NCBI RefSeq assembly: GCF_001650345.1
Contig: NZ_LVHF01000010.1
Location: 42,289-106,288, forward strand
From: Photobacterium jeanii
Lineage (GTDB): Bacteria; Pseudomonadota; Gammaproteobacteria; Enterobacterales; Vibrionaceae
DNA length: 64,000 nucleotides
Direction: 5' to 3'
Shown here piece after piece: positions 9,141 to 17,015 of the stretch; the stretch's first letter is position 1; the number at the start of each line of letters is the position of its first letter. The notes under the pieces are model-generated. The model had not been told where the DNA came from, did no database searches, and worked only from the letters and a program-made list of their open reading frames with translations. The translations under genes and the position numbers were made by a program.

Positions 9141-9236
9141 CCCCCTTATGGTTTGATACCCATAGCAACAATTGGTTACAGGAATCCGACTAATTAGCAA
9201 AACCTTGCTTCTAACTCCTTCAATTAAGGACAATTT

Positions 9237-9563
9237 ATGGCTATTTCTTCCTCTCCTTTTTTCGCCGTTCGCCGCCTCGATCTTGCCAGTGGCCACCTGA
9301 TGTTAATCGGACCTGACTTTGACTTTGATTCGTTTGCTGCCATGGCTGAAGCCTTATTGCTCCAAATTGATGCCACTGTGGTGGAAAAGGAGTTAAATGC
9401 CGATCTGCATGTGTGGCTGATCGACTTTGAAGGTTGCCAATTGCTCCTTAAAGGCGAGCATTACAGTGGTGCGGTCTGGATTGAAGCGATGTCGACGCGC
9501 GATAATGAAACCTTGGCGTTTATCGCATCCTTGCTGCCACAAGACGATAGCCAAGTGTGTTAA
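9237..9563 (+). CDS. Small cytoplasmic protein, DUF3630-like
   Basis: 108-residue acidic protein without signal peptide or membrane segment. The start is supported by AAGGA seven bases upstream. The sequence (VRRLDLASGHLMLIGPDFDFDSFAAMAEALL...DFEGCQLLLKGEHYSGAVWIEAM) resembles the DUF3630 group of short vibrio proteins; I make this match from memory and only moderately firmly. No catalytic motif can be seen. It precedes yhhQ, but a likely separate promoter and riboswitch lie between the two, so they are probably not one operon. Confidence 0.7.
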   Translation: MAISSSPFFAVRRLDLASGHLMLIGPDFDFDSFAAMAEALLLQIDATVVEKELNADLHVWLIDFEGCQLLLKGEHYSGAVWIEAMSTRDNETLAFIASLLPQDDSQVC

Positions 9564-9638
9564 CCGTGGATTGACGGTCGAGAACGATTACATTGCTGGA
9601 ATGTGCGTTTCAGGGCTAGGCAGTCAAAGTGGTTACTG

Positions 9639-9644
9639 TATAAT
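9639..9644 (+). promoter_or_regulatory. Putative -10 element for yhhQ
   Basis: A perfect TATAAT preceded directly by TG would place the transcript start near 9651, about 80 nt before the yhhQ start codon and upstream of the riboswitch. No good -35 box is present. A CGCTAG/CTAGCG hairpin (9659-9680) would fall in the leader. Confidence 0.4.
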
Positions 9645-9691
9645 CGCCCGCTTGGTCACGCTAGGGATGAGAATCTAGCGCGGTATGTATA

Positions 9692-9724
9692 TTTGGGTTC
9701 CCTCTCCCCCAATGACAAAAAGGT
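9692..9724 (+). promoter_or_regulatory. Probable preQ1-I riboswitch in the yhhQ leader
   Basis: The layout fits the compact preQ1-I H-type pseudoknot. P1 is TTGGG (9693-9697) with CCCAA (9708-9712). Loop L1 begins with the conserved TTC followed by CCT (9701-9703). An A-rich loop (TGACAAAA) follows, and AGG (9721-9723) pairs with CCT to form P2. That AGG is also the Shine-Dalgarno of yhhQ, eight bases before its ATG, so ligand binding would hide the ribosome site. The downstream gene imports queuosine precursors, which supports the call. Assigned by pattern, not by a covariance model. Confidence 0.75.
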
Positions 9725-9731
9725 CTCTTCA

Positions 9732-10415
9732 ATGACGACTTCGCAATTTACGCCTGCTCAGCAGCGCCAAGCTTTATCTTTGTTAGTGGTATTCCATTTG
9801 GTGATCATTGCCTCCAGTAACTATCTGGTGCAATTGCCATTTACTGTGTTTGGTTTTCACACCACATGGGGCGCCTTTACCTTCCCGTTTATCTTTTTAG
9901 CGACAGACTTAACGGTACGTATTTTCGGTGCCAGCATGGCGCGTAAGATTATTTTACGAGTGATGATGCCTGCGCTGTTGATTTCGTATGTGCTCTCGGT
10001 GCTCTTTTTCCAAGGGGAATACCAAGGGATCGGACACTTGACCGAGTTTAACTTGTTTGTGGCACGGATCGCGGTTGCTAGCTTTATGGCTTACTTGCTG
10101 GGGCAGATCTTGGATGTATCGGTCTTTAACCGCTTACGCCAAGTGAAAAGCTGGTGGGTCGCGCCGACTTGTTCGACTATCTTTGGTAACGCGCTTGATA
10201 CCTTGGCGTTCTTCTCGATCGCTTTCTACAACAGTCCGGATGCCTTTATGGCGGAAAACTGGGTAGAGATTGCGACGGTAGACTATACCTTCAAGCTCTT
10301 GATTAGCTTAGGTCTGTTTGTGCCTATGTATGGAGTGCTGTTGAATTATCTGGTCAACAAGCTCACGACCTTAAAGACCCAAGATAGCGACGGGAATAAC
10401 ATCGTCGTAAACTAA
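9732..10415 (+). CDS. yhhQ: Queuosine precursor transporter YhhQ (7-cyano-7-deazaguanine/preQ0-preQ1 importer)
   Basis: Inner-membrane protein of the YhhQ/COG1738 vitamin-transport family that brings 7-deazaguanine queuosine precursors into the cell. The ATG at 9732 gives 227 residues beginning MTTSQFTPAQQRQAL; the open frame further upstream would read through the riboswitch and is rejected. Six hydrophobic helices are visible, with the family motifs FHTTWGAFTFPFIFLATDLTVRIFG and the helix containing SWWVAPTCSTIFGNALDTLAFFS. Translation is probably controlled by preQ1 through the leader pseudoknot. A terminator follows. Confidence 0.93.
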   Translation: MTTSQFTPAQQRQALSLLVVFHLVIIASSNYLVQLPFTVFGFHTTWGAFTFPFIFLATDLTVRIFGASMARKIILRVMMPALLISYVLSVLFFQGEYQGIGHLTEFNLFVARIAVASFMAYLLGQILDVSVFNRLRQVKSWWVAPTCSTIFGNALDTLAFFSIAFYNSPDAFMAENWVEIATVDYTFKLLISLGLFVPMYGVLLNYLVNKLTTLKTQDSDGNNIVVN

Positions 10416-10429
10416 ATCATTGATTGTTT

Positions 10430-10455
10430 AAGCCAGCGTTTACGCTGGCTTTTTT
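10430..10455 (+). terminator. Rho-independent terminator of yhhQ
   Basis: A perfect stem AAGCCAGCG / CGCTGGCTT with a TTTA loop runs directly into TTTTT. Confidence 0.9.
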
Positions 10456-10485
10456 ATCTGATGCAGATAGAAAAAGGGAGAAGAT

Positions 10486-10914
10486 ATGCAGATCCGTGAA
10501 GCCAGTTTGGCGGAAGCTGTCACCGTATTGGCGGCGATTAGTGAGTTTGCGCATAGCGAGAGTGTGGCGAGCTTGGAAGCCCGTTTAGGTGATAAACCCC
10601 GCTCGGTACTGGTGGCTGAAGTGGCTGGTGAACTGGTTGGGGTTAAGATTGGATACGCAAAATCGGATACCGAATTTTATAGCTGGCTCGGTGGGGTCGC
10701 TCCGCAAGGGCGTGGTCAAGGAGTCGCACAAGCCTTGCTAGAAGCGCAAGAGGCTTGGGTTAAAGCGCAGGGATACCAAACTTTAAGCGTCAAATCGCGG
10801 AATCGCTTCGCCGCGATGTTGCGTTTGTTATTGCGTAATCAGTATCAGATCGTGGATCTGGAGAAAAAAGATGGCGTAGAGGATTACCGTTTATACTTCA
10901 CTAAACGTTTGTAA
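10486..10914 (+). CDS. GNAT-family N-acetyltransferase
   Basis: 142-residue single-domain GCN5-related acetyltransferase. The acetyl-CoA pyrophosphate-binding motif is visible as GGVAPQGRGQGVAQALLEAQ near the middle, preceded by the beta strands EVAGELVGVKIGY and followed by the C-terminal strand with the NRFAAMLRLLLRNQYQIVDL segment. A good ribosome site (GGGAGAAGAT) precedes the ATG. It is a monocistronic unit between the yhhQ terminator and the ryhB promoter. Substrate unknown. Confidence 0.88.
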   Translation: MQIREASLAEAVTVLAAISEFAHSESVASLEARLGDKPRSVLVAEVAGELVGVKIGYAKSDTEFYSWLGGVAPQGRGQGVAQALLEAQEAWVKAQGYQTLSVKSRNRFAAMLRLLLRNQYQIVDLEKKDGVEDYRLYFTKRL

Positions 10915-10959
10915 TAGCAGCAAAAAGAAGTGGTAATGATAAAGCAATAAACAACTAAA

Positions 10960-10974
10960 TGAAAATAATTCTCA
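10960..10974. promoter_or_regulatory. Fur box 1 upstream of ryhB
   Basis: TGAAAAT-A-ATTCTCA matches the 7-1-7 Fur motif TGATAAT-N-ATTATCA at 12 of 14 informative positions. It lies just upstream of the -35 region of ryhB. Confidence 0.75.
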
Positions 10975-10994
10975 ATAAGTGCTTGCAATCAAGA

Positions 10995-11009
10995 TGAGAA
11001 TGGTTATTA
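10995..11009. promoter_or_regulatory. Fur box 2 overlapping the ryhB -10
   Basis: TGAGAAT-G-GTTATTA matches the Fur 7-1-7 motif at 11 of 14 positions. It overlaps the TATTAT -10 box (11005-11010), which pairs with TTGCAA at 10983-10988. Binding of Fe-Fur here would block RNA polymerase. Confidence 0.7.
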
Positions 11010-11016
11010 TTAACGG

Positions 11017-11178
11017 GCACTCAGGCGATGGCAGTACACATCAGCCAGCGCTCTGAAGGCACGACATTGCTCACATTGCTTCCAGTGTACTTCAGCTATG
11101 GATGAGTTTCCCGGTGTAGGGCTAGGAAAATCAAACCAATTCTGCTGAGCGGCGCTTTCCAAAGTAGCGCCGCTTTTT
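11017..11178 (+). ncRNA. ryhB: RyhB iron-sparing small RNA
   Basis: Hfq-dependent sRNA that represses iron-using proteins when iron is short. The 28-nt block at 11059-11086 (GCACGACATTGCTCACATTG and the following eight bases) is identical to the pairing core of E. coli RyhB. The promoter is TTGCAA-16-TATTAT under two Fur boxes. The RNA ends in the strong hairpin AGCGGCGCT / AGCGCCGCT (11148-11156 and 11166-11174) plus T-tail. The predicted ~160 nt is longer than the 90-nt E. coli RNA, as is known for vibrios. The exact 5' end is inferred. Confidence 0.93.
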
Positions 11179-11387
11179 CTTTATCTGTCTTCCGTAAATT
11201 TCTTTTCTATCAGTAAACGCGTCAATTATCGCTTCGCTTTCTCGTCTGTGTTGTTTGGGAGCTGCCTAGAGCACTTAATTTGCCAAAGGCACTAAATAAT
11301 AAAGATGTTAGCGAGTGAGTTAATCAAGCGCTTCACTGATAACGCTTGGCGCCACGTTAGCCAACATCTCGTCTTATTTTGTTCTCG

Positions 11388-12038
11388 TTAGGCCAGTTTG
11401 ATCAGGCTGTGGACGAGCTTATTGATCCCGCTAGCGGCTTCCGACAGGTTACCCGCCAGCATGTAGGCTGGGGTGGTAAGCAAACGACGCTTCTGATCGA
11501 GTACAAAATCGTGCACAGGGCACTCGATGTGTTCGCCTCCCATAGTGTTGAACGCATGGGCGGTATCAGGATCCGAGCCGATCGTACCTTTAGCACCCGA
11601 GCCGTAGATTTGTGGGATCAAGGTTGGGGCAATGCACAGATAGCCTGCGGGCTTCTCGGCATTGGCAAAAGCTTGGCAAGCCGTCAGTACATCAGGGTGG
11701 ATGGTGCACGCGGTGCCTTTGAGCGCAAAGTCAGACAGGTTCTTGGCTGCGCCAAAGCCACCTGGTACTAATAGGGCATCGTATTGGTGGACATTCAGCT
11801 CAGCAACATCTTGGATCTGACCTCGGGCGATCCGTGCCGCTTCGATCAACACATTGCGGGTTTCTGGGCTTTCTTCGCCAGTAAGGTGGTTGATCACATG
11901 GTGTTGATCCACGTTAGGGGCAAAACAGTGCCAACTGGCGCCTTCTTGCTCGATAGCATGGAGCGAGAGTACAGCTTCATGGATTTCGCTGCCGTCAAAC
12001 ACGCCACAGCCGCTTAAAATTACCGCGATTCGTTTCAT
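11388..12038 (-). CDS. elbB: Isoprenoid biosynthesis glyoxalase ElbB (DJ-1/PfpI superfamily)
   Basis: DJ-1-like protein with reported glyoxalase activity, linked in E. coli to isoprenoid production; its physiological role is not settled. The ATG at 12038 has AAGGA eight bases upstream and gives 217 residues, exactly the E. coli length; seven extra codons of open frame upstream are ignored. Visible are the N-terminal strand MKRIAVILSGCGVFDGSEIHEAV, the LLVPGGFGAAKNLSDFA loop and the nucleophile elbow KPAGYLCIAP with its cysteine. It is divergent from polA. Confidence 0.94.
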   Translation of the reverse strand: MKRIAVILSGCGVFDGSEIHEAVLSLHAIEQEGASWHCFAPNVDQHHVINHLTGEESPETRNVLIEAARIARGQIQDVAELNVHQYDALLVPGGFGAAKNLSDFALKGTACTIHPDVLTACQAFANAEKPAGYLCIAPTLIPQIYGSGAKGTIGSDPDTAHAFNTMGGEHIECPVHDFVLDQKRRLLTTPAYMLAGNLSEAASGINKLVHSLIKLA

Positions 12039-12111
12039 TCTGGCTTCCTTTCTAGTCAAAATTGTCTATTTTTAGACTCTAAGCGTTAATTTTGAGAATG
12101 TCTTGCTAACG

Positions 12112-12120
12112 TTTTCCACA
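12112..12120 (+). promoter_or_regulatory. DnaA-box-like nonamer TTTTCCACA
   Basis: One mismatch to the R-type consensus TTATCCACA. It is immediately followed by the CCACAGTGG palindrome and a Dam-site inverted repeat. Confidence 0.35.
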
Positions 12121-12123
12121 GTG

Positions 12124-12144
12124 GACGATCATCACACGATCGTC
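12124..12144. repeat. Perfect inverted repeat with two Dam sites
   Basis: GACGATC ATCACAC GATCGTC is a perfect 7-bp inverted repeat. A third GATC follows directly (12145-12148). Confidence 0.45.
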
Positions 12145-12253
12145 GATCTTTTTGCCTCTTTTTGCATAAGTTGTTGATTTTAATTTGTTTTGCTTTTCGG
12201 TCAAAACCGTCTAAAAATTTTGATCCCAGCTTTAAAATTAAATACTAACAAAG

Positions 12254-12262
12254 TTATCCACA
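12254..12262 (+). promoter_or_regulatory. Consensus DnaA box TTATCCACA upstream of polA
   Basis: Exact match to the strong DnaA consensus, 153 nt before the polA start codon. A functional role is not shown; a 9-mer can occur by chance, though the AT-rich context and second box raise the odds. Confidence 0.5.
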
Positions 12263-12414
12263 GATTAAGGCTAAGATGGGGAAAACATAGGTTAACACTG
12301 GCGGGTTGACGTGGCATTCTAGTAGCCCGCCATACAGATTCCCTTTCTCAGCATATATTATGCGCAATCTGTGTGCCGAATCATGATGACTTTTCCGGAT
12401 ATAAGAATATCTCT

Positions 12415-15186
12415 ATGGCTACTATTCCAGATAACCCGCTTATTTTGATCGATGGATCATCTTATCTTTACCGCGCGTATCATGCTGCGCCGAACTTCAC
12501 TAATTCTGATGGTGAACCAACAGGTGCGGTTTACGGTGTGGTGAACATGCTACGTAGTATGCTGCGTCAGTTCTCGACTGAGCACGTGGCGGTTATTTTT
12601 GATGCGAAAGGCAAAACGTTCCGTGATGATATGTATCCGGAATATAAGGCGAATCGACCGCCGATGCCGGATGATCTGCGCAGTCAGATCGAACCGCTGC
12701 ACGCGGTGATCAAGGCAATGGGATTACCGTTGATCTCGATCTCTGGAGTAGAAGCCGATGACGTGATCGGTACCTTGGCAAGCCAAGCCTCAAAAGCTGG
12801 CATGCCAGTACTGATCAGCACCGGCGATAAAGATATGGCGCAGCTGGTGGATGAAAACATCACCCTGATCAACACCATGACAGATGTGGTGATGGATCCT
12901 GCTGGCGTTGTGGATAAATTCGGGATTGGTCCTGAGTTGATCATCGACTACCTTGCATTGATGGGAGACAAGGTCGACAACATTCCGGGCGTACCGGGTG
13001 TCGGTGAGAAAACGGCTAAAGCACTATTAACCGGTATCGGGGGCTTAGATGCGCTATACGCTAATCTTGATGATATTCCTGCATTGGGTTTCCGTGGCTC
13101 GAAAACCATGCCGAAGAAGCTGACGGATAACAAAGACGCTGCGTATCTATCGTACGAGTTAGCCACCATTAAGCTTGATGTTGAGCTTGATGTGAAACCG
13201 CACGAGCTCACCAAAGCTGATCCTGATACCGATGAGTTGACCAAGCTGTTTGGTAAGCTGCAATTCCGTCGTTGGTTGAGCGAAATGCTTGATGGCAGCG
13301 ATGGCAAAATTGTTGCTGATGAAAAAGCGGCACCTGCGGCGGCTGAGCCAAAAGTGGTTGCGCCAGTGATCGATCGCAGTGGTTACGAAACGGTACTCGA
13401 CGAAGCGAGCTTTACTGCGTGGCTTGACACCCTCAACAATGCTGAAGTGGTCGCGTTTGATACCGAAACCGACGGTTTAGACTACATGACTGCAAATTTG
13501 GTTGGGGTGTCGTTTGCGGTGGAAGAAGGTAAAGCGGCGTACGTGCCTGTGGCGCACGATTACCTTGATGCACCAGCGCAACTGGATCGTGATTGGGTCT
13601 TGGCACAATTGAAACCACTGCTTGAAGACAGCACGCGTGCCAAAGTGGGTCAGAATCTGAAATTTGATGCCAGCATTCTTGCTCGTTATGACATTGAAAT
13701 GCAGGGGATCAAATTCGACACCATGCTGGAGTCGTACGTGTTTAACAGTGTGGTCGGCCGTCATGATATGGACAGCTTGTCGCTACGTTACTTGGAACAT
13801 AAGACGATCAGCTTTGAAGAAATTGCGGGTAAAGGTAAGAAGCAACTGACCTTTAACCAAATCGATCTTGAGCAAGCCGGTCCTTACGCTGCGGAAGATG
13901 CTGATATCACGCTGCGTTTGCACAATGTATTGATGGCGAAAGTGAATGCAGACGACAAACTGAAGTCTGTGTTTGAAGATATTGAAATGCCGTTAGTACC
14001 GGTATTGTCACGCATCGAGCGTACCGGGGTGCTGATCGATAGCATGTTGATGGGCGCACAATCGAACGAATTAGGTGCGCGCTTGGAAGAGCTTCAAGCG
14101 CAAGCGTATGAGATTGCAGGCGAAGAGTTTAACTTGAGCTCGCCAAAACAGCTGCAAGCGATCCTGTTTGAGAAAATGGGTCTGCCGATTTTGAAAAAGA
14201 CCCCATCGGGCGCGGCGTCAACTAACGAAGAAGTGTTGCAAGAGCTTGCATTGGATTACCCACTGCCGAAACTAATTCTAGAGTACCGTAGTCTGTCGAA
14301 ACTCAAATCGACCTACACGGATAAACTGCCGAAGATGGTGAACCCAACGACTGGGCGTGTACATACCTCGTATCACCAAGCGGTGACAGCGACGGGGCGT
14401 TTGTCTTCAAGCGATCCAAACCTTCAAAATATCCCAGTACGTAACGAAGAAGGGCGTCGTATTCGTCAGGCGTTTGTTGCCCCTACTGGTTACAAAGTCT
14501 TGGCGGTCGACTACTCGCAAATCGAACTGCGTATCATGGCGCACTTATCGGGCGATGAAGCGTTATTGGACGCGTTCCGTCATGGTAAAGATATTCACGC
14601 GGCTACCGCAGCCGAGATTTTGGGCTTACCGCTTGAGTCTGTAACCAGCGAACAACGTCGCCGTGCGAAAGCGATCAACTTCGGTTTGATCTACGGTATG
14701 AGTGCCTTTGGTCTCGCGAAACAGCTGGATATGGGACGTAACGAAGCACAGGAATACATGGATCTGTACTTTGAGCGTTACCCAGGGGTATTGGAATACA
14801 TGGAAAGTACCCGTAATACGGCAAGCGAGCAGGGCTATGTAGAAACCTTGTTTGGTCGCCGTTTGCACCTTCCTGATATCAAGTCGCGTAACGGTATGCG
14901 TCGTAAAGCCGCGGAGCGTGCTGCGATCAATGCGCCAATGCAAGGTACAGCGGCTGACATTATCAAACGTGCGATGGTACTGGTCGATGAGTGGGTTCAA
15001 CAACAACCTGAAGGTCAAGTTCGACTACTAATGCAAGTACACGATGAACTTGTATTTGAAGTACAGGAAGAACATTTAGCAACAGTCACTCAACAAGTGC
15101 AGGAACTGATGGAAGCGGCGGCGAAATTGGACGTGCCTTTGGTGGCTGACGCAGGCTTTGGTGATAACTGGGACCAAGCCCACTAA
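12415..15186 (+). CDS. polA: DNA polymerase I
   Basis: Repair polymerase that removes RNA primers and fills gaps. The ATG at 12415 ([21 protein letters not shown]) gives 923 residues; a GTG-initiated extension of 14 codons lacks support. Domains in order are the 5'-3' exonuclease (residues ~1-290, [28 protein letters not shown]), the 3'-5' proofreading domain (~320-520, [11 protein letters not shown] and [13 protein letters not shown]) and the polymerase domain (~530-923) with motif [17 protein letters not shown], motif [16 protein letters not shown] and motif [10 protein letters not shown]. All catalytic acidic residues are present. It is followed by a terminator and spf. Confidence 0.98.
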   Translation: MATIPDNPLILIDGSSYLYRAYHAAPNFTNSDGEPTGAVYGVVNMLRSMLRQFSTEHVAVIFDAKGKTFRDDMYPEYKANRPPMPDDLRSQIEPLHAVIKAMGLPLISISGVEADDVIGTLASQASKAGMPVLISTGDKDMAQLVDENITLINTMTDVVMDPAGVVDKFGIGPELIIDYLALMGDKVDNIPGVPGVGEKTAKALLTGIGGLDALYANLDDIPALGFRGSKTMPKKLTDNKDAAYLSYELATIKLDVELDVKPHELTKADPDTDELTKLFGKLQFRRWLSEMLDGSDGKIVADEKAAPAAAEPKVVAPVIDRSGYETVLDEASFTAWLDTLNNAEVVAFDTETDGLDYMTANLVGVSFAVEEGKAAYVPVAHDYLDAPAQLDRDWVLAQLKPLLEDSTRAKVGQNLKFDASILARYDIEMQGIKFDTMLESYVFNSVVGRHDMDSLSLRYLEHKTISFEEIAGKGKKQLTFNQIDLEQAGPYAAEDADITLRLHNVLMAKVNADDKLKSVFEDIEMPLVPVLSRIERTGVLIDSMLMGAQSNELGARLEELQAQAYEIAGEEFNLSSPKQLQAILFEKMGLPILKKTPSGAASTNEEVLQELALDYPLPKLILEYRSLSKLKSTYTDKLPKMVNPTTGRVHTSYHQAVTATGRLSSSDPNLQNIPVRNEEGRRIRQAFVAPTGYKVLAVDYSQIELRIMAHLSGDEALLDAFRHGKDIHAATAAEILGLPLESVTSEQRRRAKAINFGLIYGMSAFGLAKQLDMGRNEAQEYMDLYFERYPGVLEYMESTRNTASEQGYVETLFGRRLHLPDIKSRNGMRRKAAERAAINAPMQGTAADIIKRAMVLVDEWVQQQPEGQVRLLMQVHDELVFEVQEEHLATVTQQVQELMEAAAKLDVPLVADAGFGDNWDQAH

Positions 15187-15221
15187 GGGTTTCCAGCTAA
15201 AAAAGCGTTAACTCAGTGATT

Positions 15222-15250
15222 AATAGCCAGCCATTGCTGGCTATTTTTTT
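15222..15250 (+). terminator. Rho-independent terminator of polA
   Basis: A perfect 10-bp stem AATAGCCAGC / GCTGGCTATT with a CATT loop is followed by a run of T. Confidence 0.9.
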
Positions 15251-15362
15251 TGTTGAAAAAAGGATGTTTTCACAACGGTTTGTAAAACCTAATTACAGTA
15301 TTGTGAAAAAAAATAACGAAATCCTCTTTCATTATCTGAACGTTTGTTGTACAGTTAACGGC

Positions 15363-15465
15363 GTAGGGTACAGAGGTAAGATGTTCTATCTTTCAGACCT
15401 TTTGTTTCACGTTATTGGATTTGGCTGATTCAGCCGCCCTGGTCATTTGACCGGGGCGTTTTTTA
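15363..15465 (+). ncRNA. spf: Spot 42 small RNA
   Basis: Hfq-dependent sRNA of carbon metabolism. The 5' end starting GTAGGGTACAGAGG and the following segment to about 15403 are nearly identical to E. coli Spot 42. The 3' end is the CCCTGGTCA / TGACCGGGG-type terminator hairpin plus T6. A -10 TACAGT (15350-15355) and -35-like TTTCAT (15327-15332) spaced by 17 nt fit the start. The position just downstream of polA is conserved in enterics and vibrios. Expected repression by CRP-cAMP is known for the family; I do not see a clean CRP site here. Confidence 0.96.
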
Positions 15466-15736
15466 TTGGGTCAAAGAAAAATGCCCTCAATTTCAAATTC
15501 CCCCTTCTTTTTTTCGTTCTGATTTCCTGATTGATAGCGCTTGTGTATTTAAGGCGATTACGCTCGTTATTGCTTGTTATTAAAGCAAATTTACCGTGAT
15601 TGTTGATGAATTCGTCAACTTAAGTTGCCATTGCAGCGTGGTTTCACTTATCTCTTAATAATATCAATGGGTTATGTGATAGATAAAAATTAGAGTAATT
15701 ACTTTAACTTGAATAATCTTCGGGTATAATAGCGTC

Positions 15737-15835
15737 AGCTTCTTGTTCATATTTGTCCGAAGCGAGGTGATTATCGATTGCCTTGCTCGCAAATAAATGA
15801 AATCGCCACCCACATTTTAGCGGTGGCTTTTTTTT
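15737..15835 (+). ncRNA. Candidate sRNA between spf and engB (transcript 1)
   Basis: A perfect -10 TATAAT (15725-15730) with a -35-like TTTAAC at 15703-15708 (16-nt spacer) precedes a ~100-nt non-coding stretch. It ends in a GCCACC / GGTGGC hairpin (15805-15810 and 15822-15827) followed by eight T. An internal GCGAG/CTCGC stem (15762-15766 and 15786-15790) is possible. No ORF with a ribosome site is present. I recall that an sRNA downstream of spf has been reported in Aliivibrio; whether this is its homologue is unverified. Confidence 0.6.
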
Positions 15836-15925
15836 GCCTGAAATTTGGCTTTTTGTAATTTAATTACAGGTGCTGGGTGCTATTGACCTAGTTGGTAATA
15901 AGTTAATTTTCTGTATAAAACAACT

Positions 15926-16127
15926 CAGGCGGTTTTGTTGCTCAAGTCACTAAAAAGTGATGTTTTGTCTGTAAGAGGGTGATGAAACCTGAGGTGTGGC
16001 TATTGCAAAAGCCAAGAAAGGTCGGACAAAAAACTTGCGTTGGGGGGGGAAATCATTGATCCTTTTTGGACAAAAATAAAAACCTCCTATTTCTCTCCCG
16101 TTGCCCCACCAAGCTGGTGGGGAATTT
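15926..16127 (+). ncRNA. Candidate sRNA between spf and engB (transcript 2)
   Basis: A promoter-like TTGGTA (15892-15897), 16-nt spacer and TATAAA (15914-15919) are followed ~200 nt later by a terminator hairpin CCCCACCA / TGGTGGGG (16104-16111 and 16115-16122) and AATTTTTA. The interval includes small hairpins TCACT-AAAA-AGTGA and TGGCT/AGCCA, a run of eight G near 16040, and two GGACAAAAA motifs. No convincing ORF is present. It may be an sRNA, or the terminator may serve a longer leader; this is weaker than transcript 1. Confidence 0.4.
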
Positions 16128-16175
16128 TTATAGCCCCATCCTTAGAGCTATATTTTGATCTCTCAATCGTGTGGC

Positions 16176-16859
16176 TTATTCGCCGTCACCATCAAAAGCA
16201 TCATTATCGATCTGCATTTCATCTTCATCGGCTAATAGCGCGTGTTGACGCTCAAGCTCTGGTGCAAACCACTCGGTCAGTTTGGCGCGCACTTGGTCAA
16301 CGCCCAGACCTTTTAGTGATGAGAAGAACTCCACTTGTACATCGCCACCAAAGGTTAGCGCGTCTTTGCGGGTTTTCATCAGTTGCTGCTTACGTGCGCC
16401 GCTTTTCAGTTTGTCGGCTTTAGTTAGTAGCACTAGCACTGGTAGACGGCTTTCGACTGCCCAGTGGATCATCTGTTGGTCAAGATCTTTCATTGGATGA
16501 CGGATATCCATCAATACCACCAAACCTTGCAGACATTCGCGTTTTTGTAGGTATTCACCCAGCGCTTTTTGCCACTTCTTTTTCATCTCAAGCGGAACTT
16601 GCGCAAAACCGTAACCTGGTAAGTCGATAAGGTTACAACCCGGTACTACTTCGAACATGTTGATCAGCTGAGTACGACCAGGAGTTTTAGAGGTACGCGC
16701 TAAGCTCTTTTGGTCAGTCAGGCGGTTTAACGCGCTCGACTTACCTGCATTTGAGCGACCAGCAAATGCGATTTCAACGCCACTGTCGGTTGGTAAGTGA
16801 CGAATATCCGGCGCACTTGTGATGAAACGTGTATTTCTATAGTTGAGAAGTTGATTCAC
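16176..16859 (-). CDS. engB: Ribosome biogenesis GTPase EngB/YsxC (YihA)
   Basis: TRAFAC-class GTPase needed for large-subunit assembly. G1 is [13 protein letters not shown]3 [10 protein letters not shown]4 LLTKADK. I chose the GTG at 16859 because GGAG lies six bases upstream, giving 227 residues; the frame also has a TTG five codons earlier. The C-terminal ~20 residues ([19 protein letters not shown]) form an acidic tail typical of vibrio versions. The gene is divergent from the cytochrome c4 gene, and the location downstream of spf is conserved. Confidence 0.95.
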   Translation of the reverse strand: MNQLLNYRNTRFITSAPDIRHLPTDSGVEIAFAGRSNAGKSSALNRLTDQKSLARTSKTPGRTQLINMFEVVPGCNLIDLPGYGFAQVPLEMKKKWQKALGEYLQKRECLQGLVVLMDIRHPMKDLDQQMIHWAVESRLPVLVLLTKADKLKSGARKQQLMKTRKDALTFGGDVQVEFFSSLKGLGVDQVRAKLTEWFAPELERQHALLADEDEMQIDNDAFDGDGE

Positions 16860-17015
16860 TGTTAACTCCGTCAAGTCTTTATGTAGTCGACTGATTACTT
16901 TTATGTGAAATTGTGTAAAATGTGTTTAACCGTGCTCGGTTTGTGGTCGATTGTATACCATGTGGCTGAGCATTACTTGTGGTACTGGAAGCTCAATAAT
17001 TATAAACGGAATGTC

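Larger units (their letters stand above)
8898..9236. other. Non-coding interval between recQ and the DUF3630-like gene
   Basis: These 339 nt show no supported ORF. They contain a hairpin at 8928-8951, a GGTGA/TCACC inverted repeat near 9028-9048 and a perfect hairpin at 9122-9140. The promoter of the downstream small gene presumably lies here, but I cannot identify -10/-35 elements with confidence. Confidence 0.6.
12039..12414. other. AT-rich elbB-polA regulatory region
   Basis: These 376 nt are AT-rich and carry two DnaA-box-like nonamers (12112-12120 and 12254-12262). Two GATC sites lie in a perfect inverted repeat (12124-12144), with further GATC sites nearby. A GTCTA/TAGAC repeat (12064-12077) lies in front of elbB, and a TGGCGGG/CCCGCCA inverted repeat (12299-12305 and 12326-12332) in front of polA. 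No ORF is supported. Confidence 0.6.

Noticed and set aside
11302..11369. attC-like hairpin downstream of elbB (AGATGTTAGC ... GCCAACATCT)
   Set aside because: Arms are imperfect and the R'' and R' core sites do not fit RYYYAAC/GTTRRRY; no cassette or integrase is present. At most a loose terminator.
15299..15320. CRP site for spf
   Set aside because: TGTGA at 15302 has no matching TCACA half at 6-nt spacing.
15216..15428. 70-codon ORF on the + strand
   Set aside because: It overlaps the polA terminator and Spot 42; no ribosome site or family resemblance.
16040..16048. Poly-G run as a phase-variable switch
   Set aside because: It is not in a coding region or between promoter elements of a known gene; kept only as part of a candidate RNA.
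16040..16423. 127-codon + strand ORF starting at the G-tract
   Set aside because: It runs antisense through engB and across a terminator hairpin; a shadow frame.
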